A stretch of 64,000 nucleotides of DNA from Echinarachnius parma (Eukaryota > Echinodermata > Echinoidea > Clypeasteroida > Echinarachniidae). Position 1 is the stretch's first letter; each line of letters opens with the position of its first letter. The DNA lies in contig JBAMJV010003289.1 in assembly GCA_037951105.1 (NCBI GenBank), positions 100,382-164,381 on the forward strand, given 5' to 3'. Positions 40,901-52,600 of this stretch are shown here, in pieces. The notes under the pieces are model-generated. The model saw nothing but the letters and a program-made list of their open reading frames with translations, ran no database searches and was not told the origin of the DNA. A program made the translations under genes and the position numbers.

Positions 40901-43900
40901 CCTCCTTTTTCTTCCTACACCAGCCTCCAAAAGCTGTCGATATCAAACACAAATGTGACAAGCGCAGGAATGGCATACCTAAGTGGTAAGAATGATATGT
41001 GTATTTTTTCTTGGAAAATGCTAGTTTAAACAGTAAGCACTGTTTATGTATTCATACTGTTCTGATTTAAAACGTTTTTAACGTAAAATGCTGCATAAGC
41101 CAAATTTTTTCCATTTGTATTTCCTTTTTTTCTTCAACTTATGTATTTATGGTTATTTCTGATGAATTAAGTTATTGATCATTGTCCAACTAGGACTAGG
41201 CTAACATACATTATTAGTTGCAGTGATTAATAATAATGCACAATAATTAAGTTTTAATGAAAAATAAAATTTCCATAGGAATTGTACACAAGCAATTTCT
41301 GAGATGACATCTACTTACAAAAGTCATGTGACCTCGTAAAGTATATACCTGTTCGTTGACAATTTGGATCAAAAGGTATGTGAGACTTGAAGGAAAAACC
41401 CATGAAGTGGCACATTGATACTTTACGCTTTGCAGAGATTGTGTTAAGCATTAATGGGGGTGGATTCTACCCCCTCGCCCCCACCCACACCCCTAACCCT
41501 AGGGTTAAATCATTATGAAGGTTTTGGGGCAGTTTCATGTAGTACAGGCAGCTCCAGGGTATGAAAATATGCTAGGTTTCTCAACAACTACAGTCATACC
41601 AAGAAAATCAAGAAAAGTGGCCAATACAGGGTGGCCCAGAAATAGCGGAACGGGGCACTTCTCAAAATAAAGCAACAAAATGAACATGTCCATCGGATAG
41701 GGTGTCATTTCCAATGAACAATGATACCAAGAAAAGTAATTTTGGACGTGTAGTTTTTGTTGTAGGGCGCTTTTTTGAGTGGGACCATGTCGGGTTCCTA
41801 TTTTTGTCAATTTTTACCAAGTCAGTGCCTGATAAATGAGACTTATTGCCCTACATACCATTGAACACGCGAGTATTCCGCGCACCATTGTTAGTGTGCA
41901 TTCAGCTGTGTGCCGAGCGGTGCCGAGAGAGTTGGCATAATTGGTGAATAGTATGACGGGCAGTAAGTCTCATTTATCAGACACTGACTTGGTACAAATT
42001 GACAAAAATAGGAACCTGACATGGTCTCACTCAAAGCGCCCTAAAACAAAAACTACACGTCCAAAATTACTTTTCTTGGTATCGTTGTTCATTGGAAAGG
42101 ACACCCTATCCGATGGACATGTTCATTTTGTTACTTTATTTTGGGAAGTCCCCCGTTCAGTTATTTCTGGGCCACCCTGTATAGACAAGTGAGCTCCACA
42201 GACAGGTTCAATAATACTGCTTTTCTTTGCGAGGGACACATTGTGGTGACCACTATAGACAGGTTGGCTGCTGTAGACAGGTAAAACTCAGACAGGTTTG
42301 ATTGTATTGTTCTTGTTTCCATTTCTCTAGGGCTGACAGAGCTTTATGAGCTGCATCTGGATAAGGCAGCTGTAGATGATACCGGGGCACAGGTCATTGG
42401 GCAGTTCACCAAGCTACAGGTGCTCAGTATGGCAGCCACAAAGTGAGACTTCTTCCTTCTTTCTGCTGTAATAATAATTATAATAATATTATTGCTTACC
42501 CATAGCGCATAATATTCACTAGGATTCTCTATGCATAATTAACTATGAAATCCATGAATTCATGTATCGTGAGTCTGTCATCTGATATGGGAGAAAACCG
42601 ATGTGAGCTGATAACTGTACTTGTAGATTAGCGTTAATGATTTTATTACCATGTCTATAATATAATTAGAACTACAAACTGAAGAAAGAATACATCCAGT
42701 CCTTTCCAGGACTAGCACAATCCTTTTAAGGACTGCTCAAGAAATACTACCAACAGTCCTTCTCAAGACTCGCCAGTCCTGTATATCTACACCACCATGG
42801 AAGCCAATACAAGTAGCATCATGTCTATTATTTTATGATTTTACATTTTATACTGACATTTACTGACATTTCTGACATTTACTCTTCTTTTTGCGACAGA
42901 ATCACAGACAAGTTCCTCCTCTCTGGTGCTCTGAACCGCTGCTCCAACTTGTCTCGGCTCAACCTCAGCAGAGCAGACGTCACAGACCAAGGTAAGACAA
43001 GTCTACATCTTTGGATTTCTAGTTCAAGTTCTTTTTATTCATTTCAATCATAAACAAAGACAACAACAAAGTAATAATAATAATAATAATATTCTCGATT
43101 TATATGTGACTGGCTATAGCAAAACCCTGCACAACAAAATATATATATAGTAATAATAATAATAATAATATTCTCGATTTATATGTGACTGGCTATAGCA
43201 AAACCCTGCACTTGTCGGTGAAACTCAAAATTTTGATATTAATACCACAAGAAAGGCCACATCACAAGCTTTCATTTCATGCTTTGTTCTATCAAATTGG
43301 TCAATAATTGGCGAAGATATGATTGTTTCAATTTTACAATCAGTCTTTTCCACACATTATATGAACTTACAGGGGACGTTTCCTCACCTTCAATTTACTT
43401 TTGATTATCTTCTCTACACATTAAAAAATAATTTCATGTAAATATTTCCAACGTTTGCATCATTCAAAGTCACTCGCTGTATGGGCTTATCTCATTCATC
43501 GCGCACAGGGTGGAGGCTGTCATATTTTTTGAAACCCGGATTTTTAATTGTTCGTGCTATTAAAATGTTACGTCAAACCCGAACAAACAAGCTCGGACTC
43601 TTTTTGTTAGCTCTCGCAGCTCGCATGGTTTGTGCACAACAAAAGGCAAAACGTGAGCTAACAAAAAGAGTTGTTCGGGTTTGACGTCACATTCTAGAGC
43701 AAACAGTTCCAAATCCAAGTTTCATAAACATCAATGGCAGCCTCCATGCTGTACGCGATGAATATGATTAGCCTGTACAGCGAGTGACTTTGAACGATGC
43801 TCCTTCCTTGCCAAGAGGGCCAATGTTAGACAAATGTTGTTTTAATGTGTAGAGTACTTAATCAAAAGTAAAGAGATGGTGGGGAAACTGTCCCTTTAAA

Positions 43901-46900
43901 ATTAAAATGTCAATTTCTTAAAAACATTCATTACCGACAAGTGCAGGGTTTTGCTATAGCCGGTCACATATAGTGCCTGATATGATTGAGAATCATCTCC
44001 AAGCGCTTTATAATGATATACAAGTCGTGTAAGACATGTAAGTCAAAATAGCCCAGCTTTCAGACCTAGGCGATCGTTCCTTATATACCCTGGTTAAAAA
44101 AATGCGGAAAAAATATTGACAAAATAGGGGGAAAATATCCCTTCAAAAATATATCTTTTGATTTCAGTAAAATCATTTCTATGTGAGGATAAATCATTTC
44201 ATTTCGACTGCATGACATATCCAGTTATCGCCCCACCTGGGTACCCAAACAACTTGTGCGGTGCATTACGTTATCGAATCTAGGGTCTGTGCACTTGTGA
44301 AGTCAACTTGAAAATGCATGAAACAGCATTCCATATGTGTAGTTGACTGTGTTGTTGAAATGTAATAAAGATTTAACCATTTGATAAGATTGAATGGGCA
44401 TTTGGTTTATACTTGCTGCCAATCGTGTCGTCATTTGCGAGCCCCGCTGGCATGACTGTACAGCAATGTTTTTTTATTGGACATTTTTTATGCCTCTGCA
44501 TGTTTTCGGGTTGTCCGTACGTACGTCCCGTTCTCGTGATCAAGAACCGATTGATGGATTCTCACCAAACTTGGTTCATGTATGTATCTTGGGGTGCCAA
44601 TGAACTGATTAGATTTTGGGGTCATGAGGTCAAATGTCAAAGGGCTCATTATATATGCAAAAATAGCTATTGAACGCGTTTTCTCAAGAAGTGATTTATG
44701 GATTTGCACCATACTTTATACATGTGTGTATCCTGAGGAGCCGAATAAATGATGAGATTTCGGTGTAATGAAGTCAAAGGTCAAAGGTCGCAGGGCTAAA
44801 AATATATGCTAAAATAGCTTGTAATTGCAATATCTCAAGAACCAGTAGACAAATAACCATCAAACTTCGTACCTTTTTGTATCTTGGGGAGCTTAGATTT
44901 GGGGGGTCATTATGTCAAAGCTCAAGGTCACAGCTCATATATATGCAAAAATAACTCATAATTGTGATATCAGATCTGGTAGACAGATGACTATCAAAAT
45001 TGAGTTGACAAATTAATTCAGTGCCAGTTAATTTGGGCTTGATATATAAATCGCGCAATGGCGGAGGTATCATTTTCGACTGCGCGCAGTTGAAGATCCA
45101 TCTAGTTTTTAATTGAATAATTTTTATTACATGGGGCCCAGATCTACTTTAATTTTCCAGAAAATGGGCCAGAAAACTTGTTGTTGACATATTCTATCAG
45201 GATTGAGATTTTTGAGATGATACAAATTATATGAACAAAGTAAAGATGATCATGGCATATCATGCGATTGTGGAATCACCCGTTGAGCAATAACAATAGG
45301 TGATACGCTATACGTATCACCTAAATAGTTTCACTTTTTGAGTGTGCGTAAAAGATAGAACAAAATAGTTTGCTCACTACATCAAAGTTCAGAAAATATA
45401 TACAAACTACTTTCAATTTTTGAGTGTGCGCAAAAAATAGCAATTTTTAAAAGATTTTCTACAGAAAATATTTTTGAAATAGTCCTTTTTTACAAAAAAA
45501 TATATACAAAAAAATATATATATTTCTCTCAGATGACTAGTGTAGCACCCTCTTTGACCGTGAGGACACGAAAATCTCCATTTATCTGCTTGTGACAAAA
45601 AGCAAAACGATGCACTTTGTAACATGTATGTCATTTTCACCCCCATAAATTCAGCGGTGTATACACACCAAACTCATATAATTATTTAAAATGGGGAATT
45701 ATTTTCAAGAAAAATTAACACTCTTTGAATTTAATGATGATTATGTTAAGCAAAGGACTAAGATATCTCTGCAAAAAAGCAATTTTGGATGAATTTCATT
45801 GTGCGCACTGTCAAATAAAAAATGTTCTCCTAAAATAATGATAATGTTTTTTTTTCAAGTTTGTTTTGTTCAATTTTGTTATATTAATTTATTACCATGC
45901 ACTTTTTATTTATTGCTATTGCTATTTATTTGTATATATATAGAGTTAAAGACGTTGGTCTGCTTTGGTGTAATTGAATATAGTGGTACAAACAGTTAAA
46001 TAAAACACTGCATAATCAAAGTTTTCTGTCCAAATTTTGGCCCATAAGGCTTCTTCAGGGATTTGTATGCCTCTGCAACGAAGTAGCCGGAGGCATTTTG
46101 TTTTGAGGTTGTCCGTCCATACGTCCATCTGTCCGTACGTCCAGTTCTTGTGATCTCAAGAACCAATTGACGGATTCTCACCAAACTTGGTTCATGTATG
46201 TATCTTGGGGTGCCAATGAACCGATTACATTTCGGGGTCATTTCAGGGTCAAAGGTCAAGGTCACAGGGCTCATTATTTATGCAAAAATAGCTATTGATA
46301 AGAAGTGATTAATGAATTTGCACCATACTTGGTACATGTATGTATCTTGAGTAGCTGAATATTTGATAAGATTTTGGGGTCATAAGGTCAAAGGTCACAG
46401 GGCTCAATATATGCTAAATTAGCTTGTAATAGCAAAATCTCAAGAACTTAATGTCAGATTTCTATCAAACTTGGTACCTGAATGTATCTCAGGATGCCAT
46501 TGTAGCCATCATATTTTGGGGTCATGAGGTCAAAGGTCAAGGTCACATGACTCGATATGCCAAAATAGCTTGTAATTGCAATATCTCAAGAACCAGTTCA
46601 CAAGAAACCATCAACTTGGTACCTACATGTATTTGTATCTTGGGGAGCTAATAAACTTATAAGATATTGGGGTCATTAGGTCAAAGGTCAAGGGCACAGC
46701 TCATATATAATATTTATGCAAAAATAGCTCATACTAGTGATATACATTATCAGATCTGGTGAGCAGATACTATGAAAGTTGAGTTGGGCTTGATATATAA
46801 ATCGCGCAATGGCTGAGGCATCATTTTCGACTGCGCGTAGTCGAAGATCCATCTAGTTTATCTTGACATTCAAACCAATTTTTGTTTCCATTCAGCAAAT

Positions 46901-49620
46901 AAATCCCTGAAATAGCCTCATGGGCGAAAGTTTTTAACAGAAAACTATGTTTTCGTACAGTGTCTTATTTTATTTTTTCTACCACTTTACATATATGAGC
47001 ACTTTTTGTTTGAGGGATGTCAACAAATGTTTGTGTATTGGCCTTATGAGAATGATGGAAAGATTATATGTGAGAACGTTAGTAAACAAAACAACACTGC
47101 AAGAATGAAACTTCCCAATATACAATAAACAGCTACAAAATAATAATGATTCTAAAAGATGATATAGAAACATGGTGAAGCACAGTTCTGCTTTAATTCC
47201 CCTAAGTAAATGTTCCCAATAAACAGTTAAAAATGATATACCGTAGAACACCGTCGTCAAGCACCCCTTTCGATGTCGCTTTTAAATAGCATCACCTGAG
47301 TTCACAATGCATGTAAGGGGGACATTAAATCGAGAACCAAGACTTGACAAGATGCGATGGTAATGAATATGCATGAGGAGTGATGAAGAAAATGTCAGTT
47401 TGTATTTAAAGAAAAGAACTGATTGCTGGATTATGAAGCGAATGTGTCAGAGTTTGAATGGCGCAGCGCGCATGCAGTGGAGGGATGTCCGATCCCGGTC
47501 CCACCACCCCTCCATATAGAATACTATGTTACACGTCCCCTTTCGTCCTTGCAAATACATTTTGTATTAATTGGTGTTATAACTAACAATTTAGAAAGTA
47601 CATTACATAAGACCAATTGTTACAAAGATAGATCTAAAATGCGAAACCGCCATTCCACTATCACTTGCCATCTCCCCTCCTCCTTCTGCTTCAACACCCC
47701 TCTGACAAACCGTGGGATTGTGTCTACCACTGACTATGTGAATTCTTCTGAGCTATTGTTACCATCGTTGTGTTTCCTAGGTTTATAATTATAGTCTCCA
47801 AATAAAATTAAACAAAATTAAATAGTTCGCCTTCGCAGTCATGATTTATTCTTTGTTTGCATGCAATTGGATGCAAATCTTGAGATTTGTCACAAGCAAC
47901 ATTTTAGTTTCCCTTCAAATAAGGGTTCCATGTATCATAACAAATCTTGTAAACGTAGCCAATTGACTACAATCCTTAAACAATAATTAGAAAGTGGTGG
48001 TCTATTTTGTGGTATGTTCAATGAATGTTTTCATTTGGCAGGTACATTATCATCACAGAAATGGAGAAATATTAAGTCTGGATTCTCTTTTCTTCATCCT
48101 ATAGATTTTTCCGTTGTTTTAATATTTGTTCGGGATGTTCATCAATTATCAACAAAACGAACATTGATCATCTATTGGGGTAGAAATGAGAAGTAATAGG
48201 GTTGATGTGTTAAGGGCAATGCGGAAAAACAACAATCTTAACGCTAACTAAACTCCTACCCTTGCTATACTTTGTTGGACTAAACGCAGTTTTAGTCAAG
48301 TATTGTAAGAGATACAAATGCCGGAAATCATACCATTCACATGCAAATTATATTTTTTTCAAGTCTAAAATATTTCTTTATTAACTGAAACCTTTTGTTC
48401 AACATTGACCTGTACACAAAAGCTAGCTGCTCGGGCAGGTTGACTGTGAGCCCTTTTACACCAGTGATTGCAATTGTGATTGGAATCATGTGATCACGGT
48501 GATTCTGTTGCCTTGCTTTTACACGACAAAAAAGACTTTGCGCAAACTGTGTTTACAATCGCCTTTCTGGAGACGTACCTGTCAATCAAACAAGGAGAAC
48601 ACTAGTACTACACTGCATGACTGCATTCGAAGCAAAGAGCGCCCAGTTTATCGGCGGAAGTGCATGTAAGGTCACGTAAGCTCCGCCTCCCAAATCATGT
48701 TTTGGAGGTCAAGCCCTTTACACTTCCAATTCGCAAGTTGTGATTTGAGTGAATCATGATTAGAAAACACCTCTGGACCACGGTTCGAGTTGCGCGATTC
48801 GTGATTCTAGTTTGTGTTTACACGGTCAAAAATACTGTGATTGGAGTGAAAATGACTACAATCGTGATTGCAATCACCAAAAAAGAGACGACCAAAAGCA
48901 CACTGTTATCTTTCTTGAGAATGTTGACTTAAAAGAATAAAATGTACCGTAAAACTCCGTGTATAAGGCGCACTCGTGTATAAGGCGCACCCCAAACTTT
49001 CTAAAAAAAAAAAAAAAAAAAAAAAATTTTTTTTTTTTTTTAAGAATTTTTTTTTAGAAATTTGTTTAGAAATTTTTTTTAGAAAATTTGTTGGGACACC
49101 CTGTAGTCATGTTGGAACACTTACATCGCTGGTCTAGGGCATATCAAGGGCTTAATGTCAATTGTAGCTTTCATCATATACTTTTTTCACATACAAAATA
49201 GTGGTTAGCACAAAAATTGCACACATTGAGCAATAACACTGGTGCTCATGAATATTCATATTCATATATTCATGAATATTCATAAGCACTTATAGTCATT
49301 AAATATAGTGCAATTTTCTAACTTAAATAACTTTAACTATTTAACTATTTTCAATTGTGAGCAAAATTTATAACCACTGGTTAGATAATGGCATATAATG
49401 AGTACTGCTGCTCACGAATGTATGAATATTCATTAACAGCAGTAATTTGCTCAATAAACTTGCAATTTTTACATCTGTAACCAACATTTTTATTGTGAGA
49501 AAAAAGGTATATCTTGCTGAATGCTACAACAGATAGCAAGCTCTTGTCATGCACTAGACCAGTGTTATATGCATTGAACATGACTAGAGGGTGTCCCCAA
49601 ACAAAAATTCAAACAAAAAT

Positions 49621-49666
<46 letters not shown>

Positions 49667-52600
49667 ACCTGTGTATAAGGCGCACCCCCGACTTTGAAAT
49701 TTTTTCCGACGGAAAAAAGTGCGCCTTATACACGGAGTTTTACGTAATCAAAAGATATATCCAGCAGAGGAGTTGACGACAATACACCCTTTCAGAGGTT
49801 ATGTAAAGGTAGCAAATGTATTCACACATGATCATTGTATTCAAACAAAAGGCTCAGGGCTGTTCGCTAAACTTATTCTGAATCATGTATGATCGTTGCC
49901 TGACGAACCGAATACAATGTTTATTTATACACCTGTTTTTAGTGAAAAATAATCACTACTTGGAATTCACCTCGTACGTTTGCCGTTGTTATTTCCGGTA
50001 AAGGGCATAATAGCATACATAGTGAAATGTCTTCAATAAGGTGCATTAGACATGTACATGGGCGTAGGAGTACATTTTTCTCAGGGGGGACGGGGGGGGG
50101 GGGGGGGGAGGTCTCTTACTCGAATAATTACCTTCCCATTTTCACCTGACAAGCAAAACAAAAATGGTCTTCGCCTATTTGATGCCAGTTGTTTTTGTTG
50201 AATCTGAAATCTTACCCTAAAATTACATTAATGTGCCCGAATGTATATTAGTGACTCTGCCCGAAAATGACATGAGTTTGCCCAAATATGACAAGGGCAC
50301 CATAGTTTTGCCCATTTATGACATGGATTTGCTGAAATATGACATGGTTTTGCCCAAATGTAACACGTTTTGCCAAAATGTGGGGCTTTTTGGCCGAATA
50401 TGGTCGTTTTTTAAACTCCAGGGGGGCTGCAGCCCTTTCCGCCCCCCTCCCGCCTCCTACGCCTATATGGACGGAAGGGGAACATCTCTTTATTGCCGCT
50501 ATTAAACGCAGCCACGCGTTCATAATCCTTTATCTGTTTATAGACACTACATAATCTACACAGTGATCGTCTATTTCAAATGAATGTTTTTTTCTGTGTA
50601 ACAATTAACATTGTAACACATCATTCCTTGTGCATATTCATTACCTTCGCATCTTGTCAATTCTGGGTTCTCGATTTAACGTCCCCCTTACACGCATTGT
50701 GAACTCGGGTGACGCTATTTCAAACATTGAATTGAAAGGGGTGCTTAACGACCACTGGCGTAGCGAGTTACGTAATACCTATTCAACTGGGGGGATGTAA
50801 TCCGATGAATGAATAGCTCATCCCCCCCTCCCACTTGAATGGGTATCAATGTCATGTCTACGCCCGTGTTAACGACGGTGTTCTACGTACATTCTAAATA
50901 CCCTGTATGAGTGCATCTCTTGCATTATTTCGCTGCATGTTTTTAAATTGTAATTGGGGTGACAATTTTAGAGTTCATGTTTCCTTGAAGGCTTCTAGAA
51001 ATGCCTGTTATTATGAGTTGCTGAGGCATGCTGTAATATAATCAGGTTTCGTACTTCCTTTCATCTATTACATATTTCTCTCAATTTTCTAACCACACTT
51101 CCTCATTCCATTGTGTTCCAAATGTTAAGGGGGACCACCACACAAAGAACAGCACAGTGCTATATCTTCCTGGTACCATTGTTTGATATTAAATAGATTT
51201 TCATCACTTTGCAAAGGGGTTGATTTATTCATAAACAATATAATTAATCACCGAAACGTTTAAGAGTGCTCCAATTCTAATAACCGCATACGTTTTGAGA
51301 CAATAGAAGCACGGTAGGCGTGTACGTTCTAGACAATTGACTAGTCCTCGTCTGCAGACCCATGAACAATACTAAAACTATAACATATCATTTATAAGAT
51401 ATTATTTTTGGGTTGTAGTTCCCTTTAAATCTTAGGATGTATCCCCTAATAGTCAGAATAAATATTTCAAACATCGCATATGTTTGTTGTGGAAACCTAT
51501 GCCTAAAAATGTATGGATATGTATCTATTATTACCCAGGGCTCAAAACTAGCAAGTGCCCGATGGCCCAGGGCCAGAATACTTCATATTGGGCCAGTGAA
51601 ATTTGATGAAAGTAACATTTTAGCTGTCAATCAGGCAACTGATCATGACAGAATGAGAAAATCTTGTATGCCTCCATCACTCCATGTCAACTTGTCAAGC
51701 CTCATCCTTCATTGCAGTTTTGTCCAATTGAGACAAGGAATTTTTGGAGAAAAGACAATATTTAGATATAGATTTGGATCCAGTGAATGTTTGTTTCAGG
51801 CAACCTAAACTAAAGTGAGGCAGGCAACCAGAAAAACGAAACAGTTAGTGTGGAGCCCTGTAATACCAGAAGAAGGAGAAATGGCTGCATTCAATATAAA
51901 GTTGATCCTCTACAGGTAGAGATGATTTTTTTTATTGAAGTACATTAACCCCTTTGTAACCTGGGAATAAACACTTAATTCATCTTTTTTTTGTGGCGAG
52001 TTTCAGGTGTTAGTTTGGAAGCAAACCATATTTGATTGAAGTTGTACTTTTTTTTTAAATGCAAAGGTAAACAATAGCCCGCAGCAGCTCCGGAAATCAA
52101 TAAAACGTTTCACTGCAGCTCAAGTAACAGAAACTATCACTAACCCCTTGCCTTCGGAAACCGGGTGGTCTATATATACATGTACAATGTCTATTGGGAT
52201 TTCAGAATCTCGAAGTGAACGGGTTAAGCTGTTGTACAAAGGTGTTGATATCCTCAACCCCACATAAAAGCATTCTACCTGTGGGTGCACATGCATGGTT
52301 GACTGCACATGTCTGTATCATACTTTGTATTGATGCATACTTGGTGGGAGGTTGAATAGATTGTGTATAAAAAAAAACGCTCAACAATGTGTTGGATATT
52401 ATATTGATGTCGTATCAGATACCAGTTTCATATTGCATTCATATCAATGCATCTTTCTTGTACATACTATGTATGGAAAATATGTAAGCATACTTCCTCA
52501 AACTGCAAATTCAAACTTGCACAAGTCTTGCACACCTCAACTCCATGGGGAACATACTTGCTACAAATATTGGGCTAATTTACACCCCACTGGGAACCTA

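Larger units (their letters stand above)
47239..50889 (+). mobile_element. 3.65 kb element with about 165-bp inverted ends (family D)
   Basis: The left end (taccgtagaacaccgtcgtc, then caccgagttca-like text, to gatgcgatggtaatg) is mirrored at the right end (cattaccttcgcatcttgtc to gacggtgttctacgta). The inside holds other MITEs and no transposase; the open frame at 47423-47788 is not recognisable. Its ends match the 220-bp MITE at 33803. Confidence 0.65.

Noticed and set aside
41490-41510. cctaaccctagggtta and agggttagggttag (38636) as telomere remnants
   Set aside because: Only two or fewer units each, too short for an interstitial telomere.
47423-47788. 121-codon frame as a transposase of the long-TIR element
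   Set aside because: No DDE or other transposase motif and no similarity that I can recognise.
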